Origin: Paenibacillus radicis (ex Xue et al. 2023)
GTDB lineage: Bacteria > Bacillota > Bacilli > Paenibacillales > NBRC-103111
Assembly (NCBI RefSeq): GCF_024722015.1
Contig: NZ_JANQBD010000006.1
Span: 267,045 to 331,044 of the forward strand
Direction of reading: 5' to 3'
Length of the DNA: 64,000 nucleotides
This document shows positions 1-9,874 of the stretch, one piece after another (the stretch's first letter is position 1; the number at the start of each line of letters is the position of its first letter). The position numbers and the translations under genes are program-made. The notes below the pieces were generated by a model that did no database searches, was not told where the DNA came from, and saw nothing but the letters and a program-made list of their open reading frames with translations.

Positions 1-944
1 TTGGAGATGTAATTGGATGAAAGCAAGAAGATCAAACCTACAACCGCTTGAAAGAGCCCTATGGCTGTAGCTATGGAGACTCTTGCGGACTGAACGCCCA
101 GCTTGTATACAAAGGTGCTTATAACATCGGAAACATCGGTAACTAACGGGTTAGCTAACACATACGGCCGTTCGAAGCCAATGCTCGCCATATGCCCAAT
201 ATTGATGATAAGCAGGATCATAATAGTCGGCTTTATACCTGGCAGAGTAATATTCCATATTTTCCGCAGCCGCCCAGCTCCATCGACCTCCGCAGCTTCA
301 TACAGCTCCCTGTTTATACCGGTCAATGCCGCCAGGTAGATGATCGTTCCCCATCCAGCATTCTGCCAAACTCCCGAACCTACATAAGTTAGAACCCAAT
401 ACAAAGGATCTGTCAGAAATGGAATCGCTTTCATTCCTGCCATTTTAAATAGATGATTGACAAGCCCCGTGTTGGTGGACAATAACTGGTAGACCATACC
501 GCCGATAATAACCCATGAAATAAAATGGGGTAAATAGAGTATCGTTTGCGCACCCTTCTTAAACCATTTCAATCGGATTTCGTTTAATAATATGGCCAAA
601 ATAATGGGAGTCGGAAAGGATACGATCAAATCCAACAGGTTTAGCAAAAGTGTATTGCGCAGCACCTTATAGAAGTCCTTCATTTGGAAAATTTCACGAA
701 AGGCATCAACCCCCGCCCATGGGCTGTTCCATACCCCCTTGAACATGTTAAATTCTTTGAATGCAATCGTTACACCATACATCGGTATATACTTGAATAC
801 CAGGAAGTACAGCATCGGTACGGACAGCAATGCATATAACTGCCAGTCCTGCCCCAGGGAACGCCAGGCACTCCTCCATACGGATGTTCGTACCAAAGGC
901 TTAGGGGAATAAGTATTTTCTATTACAGGTTCCTTGCCAGGCAT
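1..944 (-). CDS. LplB-type sugar ABC transporter permease (partial, 3' end outside window)
   Basis: Inner-membrane subunit of an ABC importer of the LplB/UgpA-like carbohydrate family. About 314 codons are visible; the gene runs off the left edge so its stop is not seen. The start at 944 has an AGGAGG about 6 bases upstream (near 951-956). Translation shows a soluble N-terminus, several hydrophobic segments, and the permease EAA loop (EAAEVDGAGRLRKIWNITLP), which docks to the ATPase. The wording SWVIIGGMVYQLLS and the loop type match polysaccharide/oligosaccharide permeases that pair with Lpl-type binding proteins such as the one at 3646-5187, though two regulators lie between. Substrate cannot be read from the sequence. 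The absence from any closed reading frame is due only to the window edge. Confidence 0.9.
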   Translation of the reverse strand, partial: MPGKEPVIENTYSPKPLVRTSVWRSAWRSLGQDWQLYALLSVPMLYFLVFKYIPMYGVTIAFKEFNMFKGVWNSPWAGVDAFREIFQMKDFYKVLRNTLLLNLLDLIVSFPTPIILAILLNEIRLKWFKKGAQTILYLPHFISWVIIGGMVYQLLSTNTGLVNHLFKMAGMKAIPFLTDPLYWVLTYVGSGVWQNAGWGTIIYLAALTGINRELYEAAEVDGAGRLRKIWNITLPGIKPTIMILLIINIGHMASIGFERPYVLANPLVTDVSDVISTFVYKLGVQSARVSIATAIGLFQAVVGLIFLLSSNYIS

Positions 945-1035
945 AGTAGACCTCCTTTTCCTTAGACGGTACCTTAACCGTAATTCACTTGTTACCCAAC
1001 GGTCAATTTACAAGAATCGCCTACTTATCATAAAG

Positions 1036-1062
1036 TTAAAAAGCGATTCCGAGGAATCGCTT
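1036..1062 (-). terminator. Terminator of the AraC-type regulator at 1126-3378
   Basis: Ten-base perfect arms AAGCGATTCC and GGAATCGCTT (1041-1062) with a very tight loop, followed on the minus strand by TTTAACTTT. It lies 64 bases after the regulator stop and before the permease start, so it should separate the two transcripts. Confidence 0.75.
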
Positions 1063-1125
1063 ATCATTTTCTCACACTTAACTTTTACGACAGCAATGTA
1101 TATTGGGTGCAGCACTTTCCAGCAT

Positions 1126-3378
1126 TTAGCTGCCTTCCGCTCGTTTCCGGTAGTCTCCTGGAGGTATTCCATACATATTCTTAAACGCCCTGTGAAAAGA
1201 AATAACATGCACATACCCTACCCGCTCTGCAATATCCTGGACAGGCAGCTGAGTTGTAAGCAGCAGCCTCTGGGCTTCCTCCAGCCGTATTTTCAACATG
1301 TACTCCATAAACTTTTCACCAAATTCTTCCTTAAACAGCTTGCTTAAATATCGCGGATTCATCTCGAATCGTTCGCTGATTTGGTTGAGAGACAAATTGG
1401 GATCCGTATAGTGGATTTCTATATACTCTTTCACCCGGCGAATGAGGGCATAATTATTTTTGGCTGACCGCAAAGAACGAATTTCAACCTCCAATTGCAC
1501 AAGCAGAGCGTTAAGCCTTTCACGCCATTCCTCCAACGTTTCAGAGCTATTGGATATAGCCTCAAACTTCGCTGCATATTCATTATGCCAAAGCTTGCTT
1601 ACCTCCTCGGCCATTTCCGACATCTGATTATGTAAATGGTACATCAAATAATTGGTTATGGTCCCTATGTCCGATTGGGATATACGGCCCTTCTTCAATG
1701 ACTGAAACAGCTGGGTATAATGAAACTGCCACTGGCCGTCGCTTAGCCGAAACGACTTCGCTATCGTCCGCACCAATTGCAGATGGGGAAATATTCGTCC
1801 CTCCGCTTTGGAATGCAGCTCCCCGCTCCCGATTATAGAACCCACTCCGAACACCGGCTTATAGGAAACATATTCCTTCGCCTCGGAGTATGACTGAGCC
1901 ACATCCATAGGAGAGTAGACCTCTGATCCTATCCCTACGGATACCGTAAAATCGAGATTGTTCAAAATCCAGTCCTGCAGCTTCTTCATCGCTCCGGTAA
2001 CCACAGCCTGGTTCGTGAACGGATTGGTGTTTAAATAAAAGACAACGGCCATCTGCTGGGGCTCAAACCATTCATTCCATACAACCATATTATCGTTTTG
2101 AGCCATCTCCTGAAGCACATTGCTCAGAACAAATTTTAGCAAATACTGGTCGCGTGAATTATAAATTCCGGTAAAATGGGTGAATCGGTCAATCTCCATA
2201 ACGGCAACCGTCAGCGTTTGGCAATCAGAAGGCATCTGCAGCTCAGCCATTTCGTTCTTCCACTGCGCTGCATTCATTACCTTATGCCCCTCCAGCCAAT
2301 CCAACAGCAGCTGCTTTCTCCGAATTAGCAGATCATCCCTATGAAGCTGCTCGAATTGGCTCGCCCTTTCCAGCAGCTCGTCAATTGCAGCTTCGATGTA
2401 TTTCAGTTCATCGCGGAATACCGCTGTTTTCACCAGCTTGCCGCTTTTGCGTTTCGTATAGTTGTTAATGCGTCCAGCGATTGCTTGAATGGGTTTGTAA
2501 TTGCGGTGAGTGATGTAAGTAAACCATATAAGTCCGGCCGTGATGGTCGAAATCCCAACAAGCATCCAAAAATCATTAAACAGAGATGCCAGAGACAAAC
2601 GTTTATCTGTCGGGCCTCCTGAGCCATATTTCCAGCCTGTATAATCGGATTTGATATACAAAGACGACAGCTCCGACTTATCGGCAGGGTGGGAGGGTTG
2701 AATGCTATTTCTATCAAACGGGTCCATATTAGAAGCAAGAAGCGAGATCGGTCCCCCGTCCAAACGGGTTAAATCCTTGACGAACCCGACTAACGCTTGT
2801 ACACGAATGTTGACTACGACGGCTCCTTGCTTTTTCCCGGCATCAGGATAAAACTTAACCATCGTTACTACCCGCTCATCGCTTGATTCATGACTAAACT
2901 CTTTGAACGGTCTTGGATTGGTCCACACTATCGCATTCGAATTGGAAGTATAAGCATCAAGCAGGAAGTTACGGTCACCGAACTCATCGAGAGGTGACAG
3001 ACCGCTTCTTGATAATATTTTGCTTGTATTGGCGTTGTATAAATAAATGGAGTTCGAAAAGGGGAGTCCAGAGGAGAGTTCATCCATTTTTTGGGATATT
3101 CTAAAGTAATCGTATAAAACCTTGTCACCTGATTCACCAAAATATTCCTTAAGTGCAGCATTCGTATAAATTTCCTTAATTACCATTCGCTCCGCAGTTT
3201 TCAGATTGGCATCAATTACCTGTAATACCTTTGTTGCGATCACCTTCTTCGTATTCACGATCTGCTTTTGTGCAGAATCGTTTAATACAGCAAAAAAGGA
3301 GAAGATAAGCACGGATATAACCACGAAAAAAATAGGTGTATACGACAAAAGCATGCGATAATACCAGCTCATCTTCAT
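1126..3378 (-). CDS. Membrane-anchored AraC-family transcriptional regulator
   Basis: A 750-residue regulator. An N-terminal membrane segment (about residues 8-30) is followed by an extracellular sensor region, a second membrane segment near residue 270-290 (FWMLVGISTITAGLIWFTYI), a long cytoplasmic linker, and a C-terminal AraC DNA-binding domain of two helix-turn-helices (last 100 residues, ending GYVHVISFHRAFKNMYGIPP). This architecture is common in Paenibacillus next to Lpl/Yte-type carbohydrate importers and is thought to sense extracellular sugars. AGGAGG at 3388-3393 gives a spacing of 9 to ATG 3378 and 6 to GTG 3381, so I chose 3378. Likely target: the neighbouring permease or binding-protein genes (inference). 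Confidence 0.88.
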   Translation of the reverse strand: MKMSWYYRMLLSYTPIFFVVISVLIFSFFAVLNDSAQKQIVNTKKVIATKVLQVIDANLKTAERMVIKEIYTNAALKEYFGESGDKVLYDYFRISQKMDELSSGLPFSNSIYLYNANTSKILSRSGLSPLDEFGDRNFLLDAYTSNSNAIVWTNPRPFKEFSHESSDERVVTMVKFYPDAGKKQGAVVVNIRVQALVGFVKDLTRLDGGPISLLASNMDPFDRNSIQPSHPADKSELSSLYIKSDYTGWKYGSGGPTDKRLSLASLFNDFWMLVGISTITAGLIWFTYITHRNYKPIQAIAGRINNYTKRKSGKLVKTAVFRDELKYIEAAIDELLERASQFEQLHRDDLLIRRKQLLLDWLEGHKVMNAAQWKNEMAELQMPSDCQTLTVAVMEIDRFTHFTGIYNSRDQYLLKFVLSNVLQEMAQNDNMVVWNEWFEPQQMAVVFYLNTNPFTNQAVVTGAMKKLQDWILNNLDFTVSVGIGSEVYSPMDVAQSYSEAKEYVSYKPVFGVGSIIGSGELHSKAEGRIFPHLQLVRTIAKSFRLSDGQWQFHYTQLFQSLKKGRISQSDIGTITNYLMYHLHNQMSEMAEEVSKLWHNEYAAKFEAISNSSETLEEWRERLNALLVQLEVEIRSLRSAKNNYALIRRVKEYIEIHYTDPNLSLNQISERFEMNPRYLSKLFKEEFGEKFMEYMLKIRLEEAQRLLLTTQLPVQDIAERVGYVHVISFHRAFKNMYGIPPGDYRKRAEGS

Positions 3379-3540
3379 CACAATCAGCCTCCTGCAATTA
3401 TGGAAAATTGGTGACTGGCAGCTCTGATGTGTACACTAAATTTCCCCAATCTTAGCATCGTAATTTGATTTATTCAATATTATTTTTGACATTAGAACAA
3501 TGGAAAACAGCAGATTTCTGATTCTTGTTTTCAGAACGAA

Positions 3541-3586
3541 AAGGGACTATCCACTTGTCATTATATGACTTACCGGACAGTCCCTT
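3541..3586 (-). terminator. Terminator after the Lpl-type binding protein
   Basis: Stem of about 12 base pairs: AAGGGACTGTCC pairs with GGATAGTCCCTT (one G-T wobble), followed by TTTT on the minus strand. It lies 60 bases after the stop of the gene at 3646-5187. Confidence 0.7.
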
Positions 3587-3645
3587 GACCCCTGCACTTC
3601 AATTAATTTTTAAGCTCCGATTCGGCTTTTTTACCGGCCAATTTT

Positions 3646-5187
3646 TTACTTATTAAACTCTTCATACTCTCTGTTCATCTCTTCCATGATCAAGTTACCG
3701 CCATTTTGGCGCCATTTGCCCAGCTCGCGGTTAAACCCGGCTTCATCCAATTTACCCAATATGAATTGATAAGTAGCGTCCGTAATGATCGTCTGCAGCT
3801 CGGTCCCCTTTTCCGCTTGAGCCTGGGAAATTAAAGCTGCAGTGGGATCCAGGACGACAATGTTATTATTGTCTTGGATCATTGCGTTGATTTTCTCTTG
3901 AAAGGAACCGTTTTCTCCAAGCTGCAAATACCGGATATCTGCCGTCCTAAGAGCATTGGCGTAGAGCTCAACCTCCTGCTCGCGCAGCGTTTTTGTTTCA
4001 GGCATTATCTTAATCGTCTTCTCATTAATAAGTTTATAGTGACGGTCTTGCAGCCCGTAAGTGATCAGGTTATTGACATCCTCAGTCAAGGTTTGGTCGA
4101 AAAAGGAAAGCACGGCTCTTAGCTCGGCTTCGGTTTTGACACTCGTTTTCGGAAACAAGAACAGCCCTCCAATACCGGTACTCCCCCAAATCCTGTCTCC
4201 CTTCGGTCCGCTTATCCGGTTTTGTATTTCGATTACTGCTGCCGGATTGCTTTTCTTGATTCTGTCTCGAATAGTGGCGGCTAACACATTGCTGATCATC
4301 ATTCCAGCCTCGCCGTTAATGAATCTGTCCTCCTGCTGCACCTTGCTTGTAACTGTAAAATCCGGATTGATTAATTTCTCATCATACAGCTTTTTCATAA
4401 ATCGCATCGTTTCCAAGTATTCCACGGTCATGAAGTCGGGTACCAGCCTCTTATTTACAAATCCCCAATTATTGGGTGTGCCGAAATAGGATGCTATATT
4501 TTTAAAAGCTCCATAAACCAGATCGTTACGATCAAGCAAACCATAAGTGTCCTGTTTGCCGTTGCCGTCCGGATCGCCATAAGTAAATGCTTGTAAAACG
4601 GTATACAATTCTTCTATTGTATGGGGCTCTTTCAATCCGAGCCGCTCCAGCCAGTCTTTACGATATTGGATCCCTTGCCGCGATAAAGGACGTTCCCAAT
4701 ACAGTCCGTAATATTTACCAAAGTAGGAGCCATTGTTCATAATAGTTGCGTTCATGTATTTGCTTATATGGGGGTAGTCCTTAAGAAGGGGCCCGATTTC
4801 CCAGAACATTCCGGAGCGGATGCCATTCACAACAGACGGGTGCTTCAGATCCACCGACTTGATTTGTAAGACCTTGGGAAGGGTTCCGCCCGCTATAGCC
4901 GAAACCATTTTATCCGTATAGATGTTATCCGGAACCCATGTAAAGGACAGTTTAGTCCCCGTCTTATCCTCCAAGGGCTTTACAATCGTGTCCCGAGGAG
5001 GGTCAGCGCTGTTCAAAACGAGCATCATGCTGATCTCAGGCTTCGCCTCCGTCTGCTGTTGAGCCATACCGCTTTCCGATTTTCCCAAGTTAGCTGCAAA
5101 GGAACATCCCGTTGTTAGCAGGGGGATAAGCATCGAAATGCTAATCCAGGCGATAGCAGGTTTAAGTACGTTCGAAGTTCGGTTCAT
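3646..5187 (-). CDS. Lpl-type extracellular solute-binding lipoprotein
   Basis: A 513-residue sugar-binding lipoprotein of an ABC importer. The N-terminus has a basic start, a hydrophobic stretch and a lipobox ending LTTGC (Cys about residue 28), so it should be anchored on the outer face of the membrane. The body has the LplA-like pattern (ADPPRDTIVKPLEDKTG, GGTLPKVLQIKSVD, DPDGNGKQDTYGL, the last a calcium-binding-like loop common in this family). Its ATG overlaps the stop of the upstream regulator (ATGA at 5184-5187), so the pair is translationally coupled. Substrate unknown; oligosaccharide or polysaccharide fragment is the family expectation. Confidence 0.88.
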   Translation of the reverse strand: MNRTSNVLKPAIAWISISMLIPLLTTGCSFAANLGKSESGMAQQQTEAKPEISMMLVLNSADPPRDTIVKPLEDKTGTKLSFTWVPDNIYTDKMVSAIAGGTLPKVLQIKSVDLKHPSVVNGIRSGMFWEIGPLLKDYPHISKYMNATIMNNGSYFGKYYGLYWERPLSRQGIQYRKDWLERLGLKEPHTIEELYTVLQAFTYGDPDGNGKQDTYGLLDRNDLVYGAFKNIASYFGTPNNWGFVNKRLVPDFMTVEYLETMRFMKKLYDEKLINPDFTVTSKVQQEDRFINGEAGMMISNVLAATIRDRIKKSNPAAVIEIQNRISGPKGDRIWGSTGIGGLFLFPKTSVKTEAELRAVLSFFDQTLTEDVNNLITYGLQDRHYKLINEKTIKIMPETKTLREQEVELYANALRTADIRYLQLGENGSFQEKINAMIQDNNNIVVLDPTAALISQAQAEKGTELQTIITDATYQFILGKLDEAGFNRELGKWRQNGGNLIMEEMNREYEEFNK

Positions 5188-7559
5188 ACCTCGTCCCCTC
5201 CTACCTTCATAAGCTGATCTCCACCGGATGTAACAGCATGCTCAGTCTCCCTATATTTCCCAGGACTGATACCCTCCAGCTTTCGAAATGATCGGATAAA
5301 ATTTTGCGGATTATTGTAACGAAGCTTCTCCGCCATATCTTTAATTGGCATGTCCGTTTCCTTGAGCCACTTCAAAGCAACCTGATGACGATATTGGGCC
5401 AAATAAGCGCTAAATGAAATATCCATACTTTTCTTGAATAAAGTGCTTAAGTAGCTGGAGTTATAATGCAGACGATCGGCACAAGAATCAATAGTAAGGT
5501 CTGTGTCGAATTCCTTATGAATCATATCGATCATTTCCCTGGAAATAGTAAGATGCTTAACTTCGGTTCGCTCTTCGATTCCATCCATTAGCGGGTCGAT
5601 TATTTTAGTAATGAACCACTCTTCCCCCTCATCAACAAGGTTCAAATGAAACAACTCGTCAAATAACGACTGCTGCCGCTGCATCGGAATGGATTGAATA
5701 GCGAGTCCGTTGGCTAGGCCGAGTAAATTCATCAATAGACGTATCGCATTGAACTGCAAATCATGGAGGTTCGGATTGCCGCTTTCCAACACCTGGAGCA
5801 ATTGCCGTAATAGCAATATCGCTTGGCTTCTATCTACTAACTTGACCGCATCGAATAGCTCAGCTTGCAAGCCAAAAGGATAAGCATAGTGCAGCGAATG
5901 GTTGTCACCCAAGTCTCCGAAATAAAGAATCGCTTCATCACCAAGAGATGTGCGCCGCTTAAGCACTTCTACCGCCTCTTCGTAAGCTCTTGGAATTTCC
6001 ACAAAGCTGTTGTAGGTTAGACTAATCCCGATAGTGACATTTAAATCCAGCAATTCATTGACCTTGCGTTGAATAAGCTGAGCGAAAGCAAGCACTTCAG
6101 TTGTAAAGGAGCCCTCGCTCTCCGCCCCACGTGTAATTACCGTCAGCTGAGAGTGTCCAAGCACAATAGGCTGCAGCCGTCTTCCGGCAGGCAACAGCTC
6201 ACCTATCATGTTGTTTATGGCAAACAGCAGCAGATCAAGATCCTTTTCAGCAAAACGGGTGGGCTCAAGGCTTCCTGTCTGCAAAGCCAGAACACAGAAC
6301 TGGGAGAAGTCGTTACGCATGCCAAAGCTCTCCATTCGTTCCCTGATCTCCTCTTCCTTCATGCCCCCCAAAAACAATTTGATTATGAAAAAAGTGCGCA
6401 GCAGTTCATTTTGCCCGTAAAGCCTCGTTTCTAGTTCAGTATTAGCGGCGAATAAGCTATGAACCTGTTCCCCGATATATTGGATTTCATCTACTCTCTT
6501 CTTCGTATCGAGTATAGTTTGTCGTGCCGCTACATCTTTATATATTTTATCAATGGGCCGGTATAACTTCTTGGAGCCATACCATGACAAAATACTGAAT
6601 AACAGCAGCAGCCCTATGCATATGTAAAGAGTGTACCAACCAATTTCCCGGGACTGCTTGGTTAATTGATCCAGGGTGACGAGCGATATATAAATCCAAT
6701 TATTGTACTCTGATTTTCTGTAGGTAACCGTATATGCCCTCTCATTGACTTCCAAAAAAAATTGTCCGTAAGCCTCTGGATGCTGTACAAGTTGAGCCAG
6801 AGAAGTCTTAAGTGAGTCACTGAGTCCTTCCTCCTTAAAGCCTTTGCGTACAATCAGATTAGCTGACTCATCGAGCACAAGGACGGACTCGCTTTCTGTA
6901 TTTACCGAGAACAGGCTGCTCAAATTGCACGCCGGAATTTGGATCATGGCCATCCCATTGCTTCGGAATGAAGTTAAGGGAAGTTTTTTGATTAAGCTAA
7001 CATTGAGTTGGCATGGATCATCAGGTAGAGCAGTTGGAGGGGAAGCAGCCAAAACGGGAGCTGCTGTACTGCTCGTCACTTCCCAGACTGAAGGTAGATC
7101 AGGCTCCGGCAGCACAAATCCTTTATTGCTTTTCATCCAGGCATCCAATCGATATAGTCCATCATTATTAATCAACCAATTGCTGCGCTTACTTAATAAG
7201 ACGATATCACTTATCCCGTTGTCCAGCCTCTGAAGGCTGTTCAATTCCGTTTTGACTTGGGTGAACAATTGAAATTGATCCGGTCCCATAGGTTCATTCA
7301 AAGCGTTCAGAATGATCTTGGATCCCAGAAAATGTGTGGCCGCTTGGTCGACAACCTTCAATGTATGCTCTACATTCATTTGCGTTTGCTGGAGACTTAG
7401 TAATTTCTCCTCATTAACCTTTTGCTGAACAACTCCGGATGATTTGGCATAAGAAAAAATACCCAGGAAAATAACGGGCAGCGAGGTGATGATAAAGCAT
7501 AATACAACCAATTTAATATAATAACGGCGAGGACGTTTATTCATGTAAGCTATTTTCAC
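5184..7559 (-). CDS. Membrane-anchored AraC-family transcriptional regulator
   Basis: A 791-residue sensor-regulator with the same layout as the one at 1126-3378: membrane segment at about residues 15-37 (LVVLCFIITSLPVIFLGIFSY), extracellular sensor, second membrane segment near residue 305-325 (WYTLYICIGLLLLFSILSW), cytoplasmic linker, and AraC DNA-binding domain near residues 665-770. It overlaps the binding-protein gene by four bases, so it is likely co-transcribed with the gene it may control. The start is taken as GTG 7559, behind AGAAGG; an ATG five codons later (7544) is possible. Two such regulators flanking a single binding protein is slightly unusual. Confidence 0.87.
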   Translation of the reverse strand: MKIAYMNKRPRRYYIKLVVLCFIITSLPVIFLGIFSYAKSSGVVQQKVNEEKLLSLQQTQMNVEHTLKVVDQAATHFLGSKIILNALNEPMGPDQFQLFTQVKTELNSLQRLDNGISDIVLLSKRSNWLINNDGLYRLDAWMKSNKGFVLPEPDLPSVWEVTSSTAAPVLAASPPTALPDDPCQLNVSLIKKLPLTSFRSNGMAMIQIPACNLSSLFSVNTESESVLVLDESANLIVRKGFKEEGLSDSLKTSLAQLVQHPEAYGQFFLEVNERAYTVTYRKSEYNNWIYISLVTLDQLTKQSREIGWYTLYICIGLLLLFSILSWYGSKKLYRPIDKIYKDVAARQTILDTKKRVDEIQYIGEQVHSLFAANTELETRLYGQNELLRTFFIIKLFLGGMKEEEIRERMESFGMRNDFSQFCVLALQTGSLEPTRFAEKDLDLLLFAINNMIGELLPAGRRLQPIVLGHSQLTVITRGAESEGSFTTEVLAFAQLIQRKVNELLDLNVTIGISLTYNSFVEIPRAYEEAVEVLKRRTSLGDEAILYFGDLGDNHSLHYAYPFGLQAELFDAVKLVDRSQAILLLRQLLQVLESGNPNLHDLQFNAIRLLMNLLGLANGLAIQSIPMQRQQSLFDELFHLNLVDEGEEWFITKIIDPLMDGIEERTEVKHLTISREMIDMIHKEFDTDLTIDSCADRLHYNSSYLSTLFKKSMDISFSAYLAQYRHQVALKWLKETDMPIKDMAEKLRYNNPQNFIRSFRKLEGISPGKYRETEHAVTSGGDQLMKVGGDEV

Positions 7560-7730
7560 CCTCTACCTTCTCTCTTGCTGGAAGCGTTTTCTGATCACTT
7601 GGTTCTCATATTGTATCATAAATAACCCGAAGCCAAACAGCAGGTTTTCCGTTATGATATACTAAAAATCAGACATTGCTAACTCAACCGCAACCGAATT
7701 CTAAATTGATATAGGGAACCGTGAAAGGCT

Positions 7731-9032
7731 ATGAAAATAAGATTAGGCTATATCGGAGTCGAAGATACCATGGAAATGGTTCTTGCTGTTATTAGGAAAT
7801 ATCCGGATTATGAATGTTATCCTTATATCCATACCCGATTTGAAGAAATCGATGACCTGCTGGAGCAACACTCCGGTAATATGGATATGTGGCTTTTCTC
7901 AGGCCCCCTTCCTTATGAAGCGGCTAAACAATCGGGTAAAAGCTTTAAGCCTTTATTTTTCATTCCATATACGGGTACAAGCTTATACCGCACTTTATGC
8001 GAAATTTTATACCAGCAAAAGCTTCATATTGATGAGCTCAGCTTTGACATTTTAACCCAAGCAGAGCTGCAGCAAGTATTCTCGGAATTCGGCATAAAGC
8101 ACAGCCCTATTTACAACAAGGAATATACGGGATCAGATGAAGCTTTGTACGAGCATCATTTGAAGCTATGGGAAGAAGGTAAGACAAAAGCTGCGGTAAC
8201 TTGTGTATGGATCGTTCAGCAAAAGCTGGCAAGGATGGGCGTTCCGGTGTTTCGCGTCAGGCCGACGGAATCCTCTGTTGAATCCGTATTAAATACGGCA
8301 TTGCGTGCGCATGAGATGCTGCAGTTCATGGATGCTCAAGTAGCCGTTCAAATAATCAAAACAGATCCATATAACGGAGTTTCGCAAGAGCTCTATTCGT
8401 CGGATGAACTTTTCAATATGGAAATGGCCCTTACTCAAAAGCTGCTTCAGTATGCAAAGAAAGTTCAAGGCTCTCTCAAAGGTGCAGGTCCAGGCAGATT
8501 TGCAATTTTCACGACACGTGGGATTGTACGGGAACTAACGAATAATTTCACTACCATTCCGGACTTGGCAGAAATACAAGAACTGGAAGGCCGGCTTACG
8601 AATTGTGGAATTGGAATTGGAAAAACCGTCTACGAAGCGGAATTATTGGCCGGCAAAGCATTGCTCCACACAAAACCGTATAAAGAAGGAGCCTGGATGA
8701 TCTTCTTCGAGGATAAAACGATTACAGGACCTTTAGGAAAGCCTGAACAGCTCTCCTACTCTTACGTTTCCGATGAGCTGCAAAAGATTAGTGCTGCCTC
8801 CTCATTAAGCATAGCGACACTTGGAAAAATACAGTTCATCCTCAGAAAAAGAGGAACCGACGAAATTAATGCGTACGAGCTCGCTCAGCATATGCAAATT
8901 CTGCCGCGCAGCGCCCGCAGAATATTAATTCAACTGGAAGCCTCCGGGTTGGCTCAAATAACCGGAGAAGATAACCCCCATCCTCGCGGCAGGCCCAGAA
9001 AAATATATCGAATTGATTTAAGCCTGGAATGA
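7731..9032 (+). CDS. Unrecognised transcriptional regulator with C-terminal winged helix
   Basis: A 433-residue protein I cannot assign to a named family. The N-terminus (KIRLGYIGVEDTMEMVLAVI, then MWLFSGPLPYEAAKQSG) reads like a Rossmann-type ligand-sensing domain, somewhat reminiscent of PrpR sensory domains. The middle (RFAIFTTRGIVRELTNNF, then GIGIGKTVYEAELLAGKAL) resembles a degenerate nucleotide-cyclase/GGDEF-like fold. The C-terminus (about 350-430) looks like a winged helix-turn-helix (ELAQHMQILPRSARRILIQL) with a basic wing (HPRGRPRKIYRI). No signal peptide or membrane segment. It is divergent from the regulator at 5184-7559 and ends in its own terminator. The gene order suggests a link to the amidotransferase-like and guanidine genes to its right, but this is only positional. 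Confidence 0.6.
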   Translation: MKIRLGYIGVEDTMEMVLAVIRKYPDYECYPYIHTRFEEIDDLLEQHSGNMDMWLFSGPLPYEAAKQSGKSFKPLFFIPYTGTSLYRTLCEILYQQKLHIDELSFDILTQAELQQVFSEFGIKHSPIYNKEYTGSDEALYEHHLKLWEEGKTKAAVTCVWIVQQKLARMGVPVFRVRPTESSVESVLNTALRAHEMLQFMDAQVAVQIIKTDPYNGVSQELYSSDELFNMEMALTQKLLQYAKKVQGSLKGAGPGRFAIFTTRGIVRELTNNFTTIPDLAEIQELEGRLTNCGIGIGKTVYEAELLAGKALLHTKPYKEGAWMIFFEDKTITGPLGKPEQLSYSYVSDELQKISAASSLSIATLGKIQFILRKRGTDEINAYELAQHMQILPRSARRILIQLEASGLAQITGEDNPHPRGRPRKIYRIDLSLE

Positions 9033-9052
9033 ACCTATTCCGGGCTTTTTTT
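9021..9052 (+). terminator. Terminator of the 7731-9032 regulator
   Basis: Arms AGCCTGGAAT (9021-9030) and ATTCCGGGCT (9036-9045) followed by TTTTTTT. The stem overlaps the stop codon. Confidence 0.85.
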
Positions 9053-9054
9053 CA

Positions 9055-9095
9055 TGTTAGCTATATTGACAATAAACCTGACACCCGATTAAAAT
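9055..9095 (+). promoter_or_regulatory. Sigma-A promoter with overlapping GlnR/TnrA-type box
   Basis: TTGACA (9066-9071), spacer 18, TAAAAT (9090-9095), 51 bases before the start of the amidotransferase-like gene. The sequence TGTTAGCTATATTGACA (9055-9071) fits the nitrogen-regulator pattern TGTNA-N7-TNACA and covers the -35 element. The first 14 bases of the core (TTGACAATAAACCT) recur at the guanidine-operon promoter (20312-20325, minus strand). Confidence 0.6.
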
Positions 9096-9146
9096 ACGGT
9101 CATAGCCTTAAATCAACCTTAAATGTTCATGGAGGTGCCTATTCCT

Positions 9147-9857
9147 ATGCGTTTATTAATCTTAAAGCACTTTGAATTCGATGATCCTGCGTTCATTCTT
9201 TCTTGGACGGAACACAGACAGCACACAGCTTCAATCATATATCCGCCTGACTTCTTCACAGCCCCATCATTGGATTCCTTTGATTTCTTGATTATTCTTG
9301 GTGGGCCGATGAGTGCGTATCAAGATGATGTTTACCCTTGGCTGCAAGCTGAAAAACTATTTATAAAATCAGCGATTGACGCCGGAAAGAACGTGCTGGG
9401 CATTTGTCTTGGTGCACAATTGCTTGCTGAGGTTATGGGGGGCAAGGTTTACCGTAATGCTCATAAAGAAATCGGCTGGCATCCCGTTACAAGAACCGGT
9501 ATTCAGCATCCCTTGTTCACTGGCGTGCCCGACACCTTCGAATCGTTTCATTGGCATGGGGATTGCTTCGACATTCCTGAAGATGCCATTCCACTGTCCT
9601 ACTCTGAAGCGTGCAGGGTACAGGCATTTGCATATGGAGAAAAAGTGCTTGGCTTGCAGTTCCACTTGGAAACTACTCCACGCTGCATGGAAACTATGCT
9701 AACAGAATGGCATCATGAGATTATAAAAGCCCCTTATATTCAATCTGGCAAACAAATTATGGATAAATCCTATCGCAGCAACCAATCATTCTTAATTCTA
9801 GGGAACATTCTAGATCAGTTCGAGCAAAAAACAGATAGAAAAGGCATTGCAATATAA
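9147..9857 (+). CDS. Class-I glutamine-amidotransferase-like protein (GMP-synthase type fold)
   Basis: A 236-residue stand-alone class-I amidotransferase domain. The nucleophile elbow is GICLGAQ (Cys near residue 88) and the catalytic His-Glu is in LQFHLETT (near residue 170), so the triad is complete. Stand-alone members of this family take ammonia from glutamine or gamma-glutamyl compounds, but many have unknown partners. No synthetase domain or partner gene is adjacent. GGAGGTG at 9131-9137 gives a spacing of 9 to ATG 9147; the upstream ATGs at 9123 and 9129 precede the ribosome binding site and are rejected. A nitrogen-box-like site sits at its promoter, in keeping with a role in nitrogen supply. 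Confidence 0.82.
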   Translation: MRLLILKHFEFDDPAFILSWTEHRQHTASIIYPPDFFTAPSLDSFDFLIILGGPMSAYQDDVYPWLQAEKLFIKSAIDAGKNVLGICLGAQLLAEVMGGKVYRNAHKEIGWHPVTRTGIQHPLFTGVPDTFESFHWHGDCFDIPEDAIPLSYSEACRVQAFAYGEKVLGLQFHLETTPRCMETMLTEWHHEIIKAPYIQSGKQIMDKSYRSNQSFLILGNILDQFEQKTDRKGIAI

Positions 9858-9874
9858 GCGATATATTAATTTAA

